DNA from: Paraescarpia echinospica
Lineage: Eukaryota > Annelida > Polychaeta > Sabellida > Siboglinidae
Length of the DNA: 64,000 nt
NCBI GenBank assembly: GCA_020002185.1
Contig: CM034544.1
Location: 5,020,632-5,084,631, forward strand
Reading direction: 5' to 3'
A program made the position numbers and the translations under genes. The stretch's first letter is position 1. Each line of letters opens with the position of its first letter. The notes below the pieces were generated by a model. That model was not told the DNA's origin, did not search any database, and was given only the letters and a program-made list of their open reading frames with translations. Below are positions 44,701-55,732 of the stretch, one piece after another.

Positions 44701-47700
44701 CACACCCCGTATCAAAAACAAACCTAGGAAATACCAGATACCTGTTCGTCCATTGTCACGAGCAGCTGAGCGGTACTATGTACTCAAATAATTACTTTAC
44801 TTCCCAAAGTTCAAAGGGCCTACAGGTAATACCCAAAACCCAAACGATTTTATTGGCTGAGCTTAACTTCAATTTTTCACAGTGCAATCTTAGCCAGAGA
44901 CCTGTCTGCCCATCTTCAAGACTGGCACATGATTGGCCAAGACTGGGAATTACAACTGATAAGATGGGTGGAATTTAGAGGAAACCAGCTGGCCACTATA
45001 TTAACTAATAGTTCCAAGTCTAGGGACCTACATTAATTACTATCACTGGCACAACTGGTAGTGAAAAAAATCAAATGGATCAGTATTAATTAAATAAATG
45101 GCTCAAATGACACTGGGGTATCACTGAATAAAAAAACCTAAACTTCCATGCAAGCCATTCACACACTAAGACACAATTTTGATTAATTCAAGAGTGGCAA
45201 CAAATTATTTCTGGCTAAGGGCCTGGTAGTTAACTATACAAACACCGGCAGATATCCTATGCAATGCACTGGAAATTAGCTGTACTTTTTAATAGTAATT
45301 GACTCCGCCAATCATGAATATATAACCCGTGAAGACAGTGCAGACAACCGCCCGCCCAAATCAAAGACATAGCCAGTGACCCCAGGAAATTCCTATATAA
45401 ATATCCGTTCAACTATTGTCACGAGTGGTATTGTGTATTCAAATAATTACTTCTGCTTCCCGAAACTAGGGCCTACAAGGCCTCCCGAACATTAGGGCCT
45501 ACAAGGCTTCCCGAACATTAGGGCCTACATGTACTAGCCAAAACCCAAACAGCCGAATCTTAGTAGGCAACTATATTATTGGCTAAGCTAATTTTTGTGT
45601 TTTGTGCATCCCCGGGTTACGATGATGATATGCATGTTATTATACAGATTAAATCCAGTCCACTGAAAACACCTTTGAACCGAAACAGTGAACACTGAGA
45701 AAATTGGTAATTGACAGGGTTAAGAAGCATTTCTGATGACTAAGAGCTCTTGAGGTAGTCTTCAGCACATTTTAAATGTTTTCCCATATTTTTCCATTCC
45801 TCTATACTTGCTTGAAGAAGGTCCAAATGCAGTGTCTGATCTATTTTTTGAATCAAACAAATTTGCAGGTAAACAAGTGACCACACAAGCTTTTAGAGCA
45901 GTATTTCTTAGACCTATTTTTTCTCAAAGAACCAAATTGAACATGATATAACTTTGCACATGTCAAAGGTGGCACCATATTATGATAGCATCAAAAACTT
46001 GACCAAATTCTTCCGTAAGATAAGTATGTGCTAAATCTTTAAATTCCATAAAGTTTGAGCAAATACTGTCAGAAAAGTTGTTTTGAGTGAGTGAAGTTCT
46101 TACGAAAAAAGACCAGCAGAATCCAAATCTCGTAAAAAAAAACACCTGCAAAATCAAAAACCGTAATCCTAGCTGTGCTATGTAAATCGCTCTTCGGCCA
46201 GAAAGTGTCATGTGAATCAGTGAGATCAGACAGCATATTAAAACAGGCTAGCAACATTAAGAAAGCGAGATTTCAGTTTCATGGTTTTTGACCAATCAGA
46301 ATTTTTCAGTGGTGAGTATAATTAAAAAGCAATTTCTCCTCTTTCACATGAAGCAATAATTAAGATTAATGAATGATGCAGTGAGACTCGTTTTGTGGAG
46401 GGGGGGTCACAAATGTAGTGTTTACATGACCTACCATTGTCAACATTGTTGCGCAGAAACTCATCCACTGTAGCAAAGAAACTGTGGGAGAGAAAGAAGA
46501 ACATTCATCAAAGACTGGCAGGGGCCAAGTCAAATACTTGGACAGTACCAATAAGTTACAAATATTCATAAAATTGTAATAGTTCTAGTTCAAGTTGTTT
46601 CCAGCGCTCGGCAACGCTTTATCAACTAACTAGTCTGTATATATTGTGGCTACAATGTTATGATCTTATGATGTCTCATTCAACCAGTCAGCATTTTTTA
46701 GAACATTATCGCCAAACTGATTATTCTATGCTGGCACTGAGGGTGGTCACTGCCTGGGTGCTTGTCGTCATCAGTGGTTCATTTACGTCCCAATTTGAGA
46801 TGGGACCGATATTAGCATGATATCCGAGTCCCTAGGGATACACAGTCCCCAATGTTGAGAGCCTGGTCCACGTTTTAAATTCAGAGTGTTGGCATGCCAA
46901 GTGGATGTACTAATCACTGCACTATTGCACTCTCTACTAATAGTAGTAGGTTAACTGTACTTGAGCCAATAATTAACTGTCTGCCAAGCAGCAGTAGAGC
47001 CGTAAAGGTTTAGTTGATGCTGGCTTAATTACATTGATTATTATTATTGTACTATAAATAGTTCTGATAAAGTAACAGAAATTGTAAGATTAAGATGTAA
47101 TTGTATTAGTTACAGAAAGAAAACTAAGTACGGGTGTAATAGTAATATATTACATTGTAATGTAATTGACACCAGGCATATAACATGCACCATCCGAGAT
47201 AGATAGTGAGAGTCTCCTGACACAGACTAACTATTGTTAAATTTGTGTTGTATTGTGTGCGTTTGTTTGTCTGTTGTCGAATAAATTGTTCCAATTCCAA
47301 TACACTAGCCCGCCCATGAACTGTTATATTATAACATATCACAGCACATGAGTTTGTGGTCACTCCCAACAGTTGCGTCTTTCTAGCCAGTGGCAAGCTG
47401 AGGTCACTACATTTGAAGTTGGTTTGATATGTCACTAAGTATTCCCTCTTGTTGGCTTGTGTACAAGAAAGGTGGAAAGCCTCCTAGTGGGTAACACTTA
47501 AAGCAATCATACGTTGAACTATATATATCTGACATGTTAAAAAGAGCTGACCTATGGAAATAGGTCATCCACACACATTGCATTAAAGGCAAGCGATACA
47601 TACTTCTTGCGGACGGCTTTGCTTGGAACAACGTGGCCTTCGGTATGAATCTTGTGGTAGCAAATGCCAAGATCCTCGATCTCCTGAAAGGTCAAAGGTT

Positions 47701-50700
47701 ACCAGTGAGCAAGCAGCACAGGACCTGCGCATCATTAAAACTGCCTCCACTCTTCAATCATTCGTCCATCGTGATTCGCAAAAAACAATCGAACCTATGT
47801 AGCCACATTTGGTTTGGCTGGACATATATTTATTTAACCATTTGACCACGTGATATCTTAATGCCAATTCCCCACAGTGCTTTTATACGTTCTGTGAGAT
47901 GTTGTGCTCACTCAACCATTCCAATATCAGACCTACCTGACTACCCCAAAAACTTCCTGTCAGTAATCCGTCTTCCCATTTACACTGATCCTCAGGAATA
48001 TAGGATTGCTGTCAGTAATAGTTCAGAACCATGTCAGATATTGTCAGGAAAACAACACCACTGTCAGTAATACTTTAAACTGGGAAGCGTTTTGAAGCGT
48101 CCAGTTAACAAGGTAAAGTAGATGTTCATAACCAGCATTGGTGGAAATCAAATGTGAAGAAGCGTAACTCTAAAGTAAATGCGTCTATACACTATTGGCG
48201 TAGCTAATTTACAAAGACTAGAACTGTTTTACTTTCAAAAACAGCATGCTGACTCAAGCAAAATTCCATATTACCGCCAGATTATGTAATAAACAGCAAA
48301 TAACAAATACCACTCAGAGATTGACATTGTAAACTTAACTATAGAGAAACACACGATCATCATAGTGCACAATGCATGGTAGTCTCCAAATTCTAAGTTC
48401 AGAATCAACAGGTGCAAGTTGAATGCATGTCAAACTTTACACTGCACACTGTTGCGACTAGGGCACTTGTGTAGTTCCTTCATTCAACATCATCCCAGGC
48501 ATTTATATTACGAAAATATTGTGTCTAAGCACACTTTTGAAGCCCAAGTAGCGACCCGGTTTGCGGTAGTCTGCACCACTGCGGTCGTACGTTACCGCAT
48601 CACGCTCGTAAAATGGGCGATATAGAGGCGTATGTTGATGCAAACCGGGGCGCTATTTACGTTTCAAGTGCTCTAAGATGCAATATTCCTAAAAGCAGGG
48701 TTGGCATTGATTTAATCAAATTGATTAAATCATCGATTAAATAAACATGAAAAAATAAAGATATGGATTTTTTTCGATTTTTAAAAATAATTGCTTGGTG
48801 TATTGCTTGGACTTTGGTATGTTGTGTCAGGCAAATGACAGAGGCAAGTGATACATGTGATCACCAAGGCATGACTTTGACTGATTGGGAAGAGGGCAGA
48901 GAGGCATACCTTTATCTGTATTGTCACCTGCCAAGGACCAACTGACTGCAGCTAATTGCATGTTTTGATTTAATCAGCTACCCCAGGGTACCTAAGATGA
49001 GTAAGATCAATGTGAGATGGGTTCCAAAGTATAGATAAGGTGTATCTTCAATTTGGAATTAAAACCAGCTTAGTCAAAATCTGATTATTTGAACTACTCT
49101 GATCAGTGTTATTTTGTCAGCTTGCCTGTCAGGAACATATTATAACAAGCCAGGCTATAACAAGCATTTGGTTGATATGTGGCTTCACCGTGAAGCCACA
49201 TATTTCTTGAGGGAAGGGACTGCCAATCCTACTGAGAAGCCAGGGAATAAGGGCAGCAAGGCATGACGCAGGGCAGTCTGGTATCTAGGCTTAGTAGGCA
49301 GAACATTCTGATGGTCATTGCGATTGCACATTGTGGTTGGCTGGTTGTGTCACCATGCCACGTCAACTAGATTCTGTGTGGAATTATTTTGAGAAAGTTG
49401 TACAAATTGGTAAAACGGGTTGCCGAGCAAAGTGTAAAAGATGCTCCAAGGACATCCAAGGAATTGTTGCCAGGATGAAGTGTCACGTGGATATATGCGG
49501 ACTGCAACTAGAACAAGGTCTAGAAGCAAACATACCTGAAGACGTGACAGACGAAATGCCACAACGTGTGGCCATGCCGTCATCCAACCCGATGCAGTTG
49601 ATTTAACTGTACATATTTTTAAATAAAGTTTAAATTTGTACATAACAACTTTGTTTTAATTCTTTAGAAAGGCTAGGAATAAAATGTTCAGCCCATTGGG
49701 TATATTATGATATTCCACATATTTATTTATTTTCAGAACTACATATTATTTCTTATAAGATTTGTCGAGAATGTTGAAAAAATCCAATAAATCGACTTAA
49801 TCGGAAAAATCCGATTTAATCGAAAAAATCCGATTTATTCGATTTTTTCTAAAAAATCTTGATTTTTTCCAACCCTGCCTAAAAGTAAATATGCCTGGGA
49901 TAATGTTGAATAACAGAACTAATGCACTAAGGCTAAGCCTGATGTATCAAAGTTAGGCAAAACTCAAGTTATAATGCCATGGCGAAATCGAGGTGGATCC
50001 AAATTCTACACAAGTGCCGCGATTAGTTGTGTCCACTGTCCACACAAGACATATCTGGTTAGAGTGCCGTCAGTATGCTGTTATAAACTTTTGCAGTACA
50101 CATTTCTTCTTGGCTGGTGGTGTTGTGCCATTTCGATCTCTGCCATCATTTCGTGCCGCATGACTTCTTTTTGTTTAAGCACGGAAATGTGAATTTATCA
50201 TAATGCTGTTTCCTATTGGTCAGATTACAACCAGAAGCAGCCAATGAAACACCATGTCACAACAAGCTGCATATATATCCTGCCACCTGTTGAATATAGT
50301 GGAAGCTAAATTTGAGGAGCACGGAAGTGATTGACGATCATTGTGATAAAGAAAGAATCCAACTGTCCTTGGCCTGAACAACAAACCTACCACTTTCCAG
50401 GCCTGTAATTAAAACGATCACATTCCGTGAAATTCCCAGCCTGGAATTCAATTAATCACATTCCATAACTTCCCAAGCCTAGAATTTAACAGATCACATT
50501 CGATGACTTGGAATGCAAATTTAAAATCACCTTTGTGACTTTCTAGGCCTGGAATAAAAATTATCACTTTCTGAGACTTTACAGAGCTTCCACGATTCCT
50601 TCATACCCATGGTCTTAAGAATGATCACTTACTTTGTAGTTGTAATATCGAGACGTGTTTGTCAAGTCGACCACAAGACCAAGGTCGTGACCCATGGTCT

Positions 50701-53700
50701 TGACCCTTGCCACCAGGTCACGCGGGGTCAACCGATCAGACTCATCCATGACAGACAGACCCTGAAAAACATGTCGTCAAATGTTAATCTAAACTGTTAT
50801 CATAAAATCATGATGTATGGTACTTATAAACTATATATCGTAAAGCAACTACGATGAGTGAGTCTGAAAATGTGTTTCATACCTTGCCATGTACCATACT
50901 TTATTACTATTATAAATGTGTTTCATACCTTGCCATGTACCATACTTTATTACTATTATAAATGTGTTTCATACGTTGCCATGTACCATACTTTATTACT
51001 ATTATAAATGTGTTTCATACCTTGCCATGTACCATACTTTATTACTATTATAAATGTGTTTCATACCTTGCCATGTACCATACTTTATTACTATTATAAA
51101 TGTGTTTCATACCTTGCCATGTACCATACTTTATTACTATTATAAATGTTATATTATATAGATAAGTGAAGAGTGGAAGAGCTGAAGGAGGATGTTGGTG
51201 TGAGAGAAAGTTTCAAGAATAAGTTGGACCTGGGCAGGACATGTGGAGCAAATCAGAGAAGAATGGATGGCAAAGAAAGCAGATGCCCGGAGAGTGGAGG
51301 GAAAAAGAAGATGAGGGCGACCGAGGTGGGAGGATTGCGTGAAGAGACACCTGGAGGGATGGAAAGAGGAATGGAAAAAAAGAGCAAAAGACTAAGGAGA
51401 ATGCAGAAGGGTGGCAGAGAAAGTAGTGCAAGCGCAATGAGGAGGAAGAGAAAGAAAATGTCGACGTATCCAAGCCAACCTCACCCCTGAAGGCGGGGAA
51501 CGATGAGGAGAACAAATTATTTAGCCAATATAGGCTGAATAAGGACAATGTGTCATTGAACAATTTGCACGATGCCACACCCATAACGGACACATTATTG
51601 TAGACAGCTCCAAAATTATTAACAATATAAACCTATCTAATCATATATTAATTATAACTATTATCAAGCTTATTAAAAATAATTATTTAAAAAATCCATC
51701 ACCTATAACAGAGCAGTTTTGTCCTTATGTTTCATTGGGATCAAAACAGTTTCCGTAGCATGCCGTGTCCATAACGGTTTTTTAATAATAAATAAAAAAT
51801 ACTAATTAATTTTTCACAATATTGATTAATATGCATTATTGTACACCAGACATCATATTAACATAATCTATCATTCAAAAGAATGTGACTTAAAATCTGT
51901 ATACACTATTGAAATGAAAACACACAATTTTGTGTACAAAGTGCCATGTTCATAACGCTGAAATTGCCCATATTGATTAGTAATAGCATAGTAGAATTCA
52001 CTAAGAACTTATTTTTGTTAGAGATACAACATTTTTTATGCAGTCTAACTTTATATATGCAGCCATCAGCAGATAAAGGTAGGGTTACCACCAGGGTTGG
52101 CATGTTTCTGGGAAAAATTGGTTTTAGACAGGGCAGCGGGAAATACCCGGTATATACCGATATTTACCAGTAATATCCGGGAATAACTCATAAAACGGGA
52201 ATAAGTCCACAACTGAGATTAACATTAGTTAGTTCCTGTTAATTAATATCAAGAGCTAATACTAGGTACCAGTTCAGGCCTAATCCTCGTGTTTGTGTAT
52301 GCCAGGAAATCTATGACATGAAAGAGTAAAATATTCAGTTAGTAAATAAATGTCATTGTCACTCTCACATGGGACAGTGCCAAGTACTGCTGTCTGGTTC
52401 TTCTTCTAAAGAAGTATGGTGATGAAGCCATATAGCCTGTACTAGTATTGCCTCATATTGTCAGGTGTCAGTTTGCAATCTGGTTAAAGAACAAAGAAAT
52501 GTTGAGCTTTGGACATTGGTAGGTGCTTATCAGGGTCCATACACAATGACAAATACCTAATTCAAGGCTTTTTAATAGAGAATGAACTAGTGCCAGACTG
52601 TTGACAGCAACCTACAGCTGGTCAACAAAGATGGAGTGACATGAAAATGCTAATCAATAACACACAGCAGAAGTGCTTGCTCCACTGCCAGAGTGGGGGG
52701 GGGGGCTACTGATGAACAAAGGCTACCAGGGTCATTGGGCAACTGTAGCCAACAGCAGTGCCATGGGTTATGCAATATAAGCAGATAAGGCAACTTTATT
52801 TATTTGTTGCAGTTTCAGTCAAACTACATTATGTTTGTTCAGTATCATTCTGGTGATGATACAGTAGCTTTTATTGCAATACAGCTCCAAATATAATACT
52901 TTTAAATATTTTTCCCATTTATCCTAGTTTTTACCACTAGTTGAGGGTTTTTCCCAAGACGGTATTTACCAGTATTTCCCACCCGGAATTTATCAGGGTG
53001 GGAAAAACGTGCCAACCCTGGTTACCACATTACAACGACTTCAGTTTTGACCAATCATGGCTGATGCTACATGTAATTGTTCACGAAGTAGAAGTCATCA
53101 GCAGTAATTAGTATACTTAGCAGTGCTACTGCAGAATGATCTTAATAGTAATTATCGGGATTTCCTGGAGTTGCCGTTTGATGTGTGGTGTTGGTGCCAC
53201 ACATGTGGTCATAATTCCGACAGGCGAAAAAACTCACACCAAATAGAACTGGTATGTACTGCTAACTTCCACACATTGCACAGGACATTAGTCAACTACC
53301 CCCCTGGCTTGCGAGGATACTCTCACCTGGTGGAGGGGCACTTTGAAGGAGATGAAGCGTGTTCCAGCAATGCGGTCACCCACAGCTGTGTAGTCCTCCC
53401 ACCTACAGACAAACAACACATCATTGCACGATAACTTCTTCAGATCAGTATTAAAGGGACGTAGGCTGTTCCAATTTAATTAATTAATATAATGGTCTTA
53501 AGACTATACTAACTATGTTTAACAAGATTTAACAAGATTGCCATCCAGAAAATTACTCTGGATGGCAGGTGGACAAGGAAGCCTTTTGGCTTATCGAGAG
53601 TCCAATACTTTTGGTATAAATTCCAGTAGACGAACAGACTGTGTCCCTTTAAAGAGGGGTTGTACATTAGCTTTGCATAAAATCATGTTATGCAGTATAA

Positions 53701-54435
53701 ACTAGGTATATTATAACAAACTGACAGTATGAATGAACAGGTCTGCTGAGTTATGAAATGTAAGGCATTTTAGTAGAATACCGTGCTGTTGCAGGTACAT
53801 ATATTGGCCACCAAATGGTGTTACTGTAAACCTGTAACAACGGTTGCAATTTGAAGGCACGACCATGGGTGTATGTTCAAATAGTAAACAAAACATCCAG
53901 TTTTAAAAGAAGCTTTATTGGCAATACGGCCGAGTTGGGTTGATTTAACTGCTATGTCCAATGATGCTCACTTTCCCCCAGTCAACACAGTAGACTTCCA
54001 GTTAGAAATTCCAGTAGACGAACAGACTGTGTCCCTTTAAAGAGGGGTTGTACATTAGCTTTGCATAAAATCATGTTATGCAGTATAAACTAGGTATATT
54101 ATAACAAACTGACAGTATGAATGAACAGGTCTGCTGAATTATGAAATGTAAGGCATTTTAGTAGAATACCGTGCTGTTGCAGGTACATATATTTAAGAAC
54201 TTACCCAACTTTTTAACATATTTAAACTTGTAATTGTTAAAATAACCCTCAACAGATCTGACTGTATTGATAAAATGTGATAATGTAGATCTGGGATGGT
54301 AATATTACATTACATTTATCTTTACTACTATAATAGTATTACACATGACATATCCTATTCCATTATTATTTGGGAAAATCTAGGAATACTTGACATTTCT
54401 TCATCTCCTCACCTGTCTGGCACTTTCCTGGGCAT
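38283..54435 (-). CDS. DUSP11: DUSP11-like RNA/RNP 5'-phosphatase, complete (330 aa)
   Basis: Nine coding exons on the minus strand: 54,435-54,413; 53,402-53,327; 50,761-50,633; 47,683-47,604; 46,481-46,435; 44,514-44,454; 41,596-41,550; 40,194-40,122; 38,739-38,283. They join without a frame break to 993 bp (330 residues plus stop). The N-terminus reads MPRKVPDRWEDYTAVG and GTRFISFKVPL, then LGLVVDLTNTSRYY and the P-loop HCTHGVNRTGY (C126, R132), then AFNMARGHPLERSNY. These are hallmarks of the DUSP11/PIR1 and capping-enzyme phosphatase family, which removes phosphates from RNA 5' ends. The last 150 residues are Arg-, Pro-, Gln- and Tyr-rich, as in DUSP11 tails that associate with RNA and splicing factors. 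The ATG lies in an exon with acceptor TTTCAG, so a 5' UTR exon lies further upstream. Assignment to DUSP11 rather than another family member is by eye. Confidence 0.9.
38767..39815. repeat. 37-bp minisatellite in last phosphatase intron
   Basis: About 23 copies of a 37-bp unit containing CATTCTGACAGACCAA and GTGAACAACACCAGAG run from 38,767 to 39,617, with degenerate copies at 39,695-39,810. Unit length is not a multiple of 3 and stops are rare, so several minus-strand frames appear open; they are not genes. The array ends about 30 bp from the acceptor of the last exon. Confidence 0.93.
39816..40121. other. Intron, nothing recognised
   Basis: AT-rich intron sequence between the minisatellite and exon 8. 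Confidence 0.4.
40122..40194 (-). CDS. DUSP11: DUSP11-like exon 8
   Basis: Acceptor ATGTTGCAG, donor CCAGG|GTAGGG. Encodes the ARGHPLERSNYIADLW helix, matching the ARGH.IER.NY.EDL block at the end of the catalytic domain. Confidence 0.88.
40685..41040. repeat. Dispersed GC-rich repeat copies
   Basis: Two TGACATTGGAAGACA / TGACCTCGGAAGACG units with GGGGTGCTGTT, related to the repeats at 5.2 and 8.2 kb, followed by GGGGGGCACGTGCCCCCC. They lie in a phosphatase intron. Confidence 0.5.
41225..41420. repeat. ATACAGCCACCTC-family repeats
   Basis: Two diverged copies of CAGTAATACAGCCACCTCAC and GTTAATACAGCCACCTCTCC. The same family occurs at 5.66 and 21.03 kb. Confidence 0.45.
41550..41596 (-). 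CDS. DUSP11: DUSP11-like exon 7
   Basis: Acceptor TGTTTTAG, donor GCAG|GTAAGT. A 47-bp exon encoding KYMITRLNFPAKEAIA, the helix after the P-loop. Confidence 0.88.
42405..42605. repeat. Tandem duplication of about 97 bp
   Basis: Two adjacent copies begin CAAAA..ATACTACATCTTCA and end GGTGCACATTAACATGGA. They are nearly identical, so recent. Intronic. Confidence 0.85.
42865..42965 (-). mobile_element. SINE body fragment
   Basis: The reverse complement matches the body of the SINE at 3.2-3.5 kb (ATGAGTACCTGGCTATAGACAG, GTACGAATAGTCTTTG). Confidence 0.65.
43368..43804 (-). other. Two short open frames in intron, unrecognised
   Basis: 43,580-43,368 encodes an acidic 70-residue peptide ending NLVARARRLTNV. 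43,804-43,616 encodes 62 residues. Both could be remnants of a transposase-like gene (a CIIHAWNTFCKK string precedes the first), but there is no firm motif. They lie antisense to nothing and inside a phosphatase intron on the same strand. Confidence 0.25.
44157..44420 (-). mobile_element. SINE copies (tRNA head and body)
   Basis: The reverse complement at 44,157-44,213 has CTCTCAATCGAGAGAACCC and GGTTCGAATCCTG, like the tRNA head at 3,211. The following segment matches the SINE body (TGAATGAGTACCTGGCTGTAG). Copies appear partly duplicated. Confidence 0.6.
44454..44514 (-). CDS. DUSP11: DUSP11-like exon 6, catalytic P-loop
   Basis: Acceptor GTTGTAG, donor GCAA|GTGAGT. Encodes LLVGVHCTHGVNRTGYLVC. 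Cys126 is the nucleophile and Arg132 the phosphate-binding Arg of the HCx5R loop. The AG at 44,516 was chosen over an upstream AG because only it keeps the frame with exon 5. Confidence 0.93.
44570..45600. repeat. Diverged direct duplication in intron
   Basis: 44,570-44,865 and 45,215-45,597 align in order: GGTAGTTGACTA/GGTAGTTAACTA, CATTGTCACGAG/TATTGTCACGAG, ACTCAAATAATTACTT/ATTCAAATAATTACTT, CCAAAACCCAAAC and ATTGGCT(G/A)AGCT. The second copy has an extra GGGCCTACAAGGC tandem. Confidence 0.6.
46435..46481 (-). CDS. DUSP11: DUSP11-like exon 5
   Basis: Acceptor TCCCACAG, donor AATG|GTAGGT. Encodes FFATVDEFLRNNVDN, the helix preceding the P-loop strand. Confidence 0.88.
47604..47683 (-). CDS. 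DUSP11: DUSP11-like exon 4
   Basis: Acceptor CTTTCAG, donor AGAA|GTATGT. Encodes EIEDLGICYHKIHTEGHVVP, aligned with the Y.K..T.GH..P segment of DUSP11. Confidence 0.88.
47690..48687. other. Intron, nothing recognised
   Basis: Intronic sequence between exon 4 and the hAT element. No motif or repeat family recognised by eye. Confidence 0.4.
48696..49877. mobile_element. Non-autonomous hAT element with BED-finger gene
   Basis: Ends are CAGGGTTGG and CCAACCCTG, typical hAT termini. They are flanked by a perfect 8-bp target duplication CCTAAAAG (48,688-48,695 and 49,878-49,885). Subterminal sequence is rich in GATTTAATC/GATTAAATC. Length is 1,182 bp, with no transposase core. Inserted in the intron between phosphatase exons 3 and 4. 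Confidence 0.93.
49355..49606 (+). CDS. BED-type zinc finger, 83 aa, inside hAT element
   Basis: ATG at 49,355 (MPRQLDSVWNYFEKV). The pattern VW.YF.........AKC..C......RMKCHVDIC gives a C-x2-C...H-x3-C BED finger, the DNA-binding N-terminus of hAT transposases. Only the finger and a short acidic tail remain. AATAAA at 49,622-49,627, 16 bp after the stop, would allow a finger-only transcript. Confidence 0.75.
   Translation: MPRQLDSVWNYFEKVVQIGKTGCRAKCKRCSKDIQGIVARMKCHVDICGLQLEQGLEANIPEDVTDEMPQRVAMPSSNPMQLI
50633..50761 (-). CDS. DUSP11: DUSP11-like exon 3
   Basis: Acceptor TTTTTCAG, donor AAA|GTAAGT. Encodes 43 residues including LTPRDLVARVKT and LGLVVDLTNTSRYYNYK, the central beta-strand region of the phosphatase fold. 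Confidence 0.9.
50868..51147. repeat. 46-bp tandem repeat, six copies
   Basis: Six nearly perfect copies of a 46-bp unit containing AAATGTGTTTCATACCTTGC and TACCATACTTTATTACTATT, in the phosphatase intron 5' of exon 3. Confidence 0.96.
51170..51545 (+). mobile_element. LINE C-terminal fragment
   Basis: Frame WTWAGHVEQI...KKADARRVEGKRR (stop) GRPRWEDCVKRHLEG matches the WAGHV.RM...RGRP...WED tail found at the end of many LINE ORFs. Two or more stops. Antisense to the phosphatase gene. Confidence 0.7.
52092..53020. mobile_element. hAT MITE, 929 bp
   Basis: Termini are CAGGGTTGGCATGTTT and AAACGTGCCAACCCTG, with a perfect 8-bp target duplication GTTACCAC (52,084-52,091 and 53,021-53,028). Subterminal GGGAAATACCCGG / GGTATTTACCAG repeats on both sides. 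No coding capacity. Confidence 0.93.
53327..53402 (-). CDS. DUSP11: DUSP11-like exon 2
   Basis: Acceptor GTCTGTAG, donor CCAG|GTGAGA. Encodes WEDYTAVGDRIAGTRFISF, closely matching the RWEDY..VG.R..GTRFIAFKVPL start of the family. Confidence 0.92.
53518..53615 (-). mobile_element. LINE 3' tail
   Basis: TTAACAAGATTTAACAAGAT and a CCATCCAG...CTGGATGG hairpin match the tail of the LINE at 18,108. Only the tail is present. Confidence 0.65.
53618..54193. repeat. 188-bp direct repeat pair
   Basis: 53,618-53,805 and 54,006-54,193 are the same sequence with a single visible substitution (GCTGAGTT versus GCTGAATT), separated by 200 bp. A recent duplication in phosphatase intron 1. Confidence 0.95.
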
Positions 54436-54443
54436 TTTCTTGT
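54413..54443 (-). CDS. DUSP11: DUSP11-like exon 1 with start codon
   Basis: Acceptor GTTTCAG before 54,443, ATG at 54,435-54,433, donor ACAG|GTGAGG. Only eight codons (MPRKVPD and a split Arg). The acceptor shows that an untranslated exon lies upstream. Confidence 0.8.
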
Positions 54444-55600
54444 CTGAAACAATGCAAACAAATCATCACCAGATCACAGATAAGACAAATAAGTTTCTTG
54501 CAAACAAATATAAGTACTAAATCATAAATGTGACTAGGAAATCCATTTTGAAGACCTTCATTCAGAGGTAGGGGTGATTGCATCACAAATGTAACCAATT
54601 ACATAACTGTTTCCTCTTAAAAAATTAATATTAATAAGTGCAACAAACAAGAATGTCTTATTTGTGCTGATTTGCAACGGTTCAATGGCAATGCTCCAAT
54701 TGCCAATAATACAGGCAGTATTGCATGTTGAGGATACCCATGTCACTGCTAAATAACATTCCAATTGTACTTTTGGTAACATGAAAACTCGCTTATCCTT
54801 GAAAGGAAACCATGTCACCAGATTTGTCTTCATTAGTATTTTAAATAGGCCTATAATACGATGTGCACTTAAAAACGTGCACGCCCCAAATAACATATTG
54901 GCGTAATGACCTTATCATGGTGTTTGCCAATTATTATAATATAGACATAGTCGTAGACAAATACTGACAGTGAAGTGACAATGACAGCTCCCTTGGCTTA
55001 CAAAACTATAAGCGAGATAAGATGAGCTTCTTACTCCAAATATATGCAATATTTAGTGGTTTTGACGGTTACCAATGTACAAACAAGTTGCATGGTTCAG
55101 GTTAAACGTGGGATTGTTTTCATAACAGAACAACGGAGCAATATGTCTACGTTGAAAGTTTGCCAGCGCATTCCTCGCAACAAAAACAACTGTCGTGTCA
55201 GCATTTGAATTGCATGTCTTACATCTGTCTACACTTAGCTGTATGTTAATTAGCTGTGATTTCAGCAGTATTACGGAAACATTTAGTACGCAATTTTGAA
55301 GACGTTACTGTTATTTGAAAGTTACCGTAACCTACAATTTGCACTATATTTCACTCCAGAACACACAGCTGCTGCTCCCGGCCTGAAAACCGGAAGTGGA
55401 AGGTGGCCTTTGGGGAGACATAATTATTTCATTAAATCGAGTCTGTTTCGAAAACAAATTAAAATAATTGCTGAATAATAATATGTTACAAACTTAAACT
55501 GAAATATATTTGTTTTACATTAAGACGCCACAAATAGAACAATTAAAATGTTCAGTGTCCTCTTTCCCCAGGGTTTTCTGTGTGAGATCAGGCTCACTGA
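54444..55600. other. Upstream intron/promoter region of phosphatase gene
   Basis: No exon is certain. An ETS-type site ACCGGAAGTG at about 55,388 sits in the only GC-richer patch and could mark the promoter; this is a weak inference. Confidence 0.3.
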
Positions 55601-55616
55601 TGTGTGATTATATAGC

Positions 55617-55725
55617 CACGATTACCCAGGCGCCGTGAGGTGGCAGCACTATTTTGCCCCTCACAACTGCCTAGCCTCGATTACCTAGGCGCCGTGAGGT
55701 GGCAGGACGTTTTCGCTCCTCACTA
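55617..55725. repeat. Tandem GCGCCGTGAGGTGGCAG repeat
   Basis: Two direct copies of CGATTACC(C/T)AGGCGCCGTGAGG...CCCTCAC. An inverted copy lies at about 58,070-58,128. Confidence 0.75.
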
Positions 55726-55732
55726 CGGTGTC

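Noticed and set aside
50868..51147. CRISPR-like array of regular repeats
   Set aside because: Units are contiguous with no unique spacers, in an animal intron.
54558..54896. 112-codon minus-strand frame next to phosphatase exon 1
   Set aside because: No motif, no splice support and AT-rich codon use; taken as chance.
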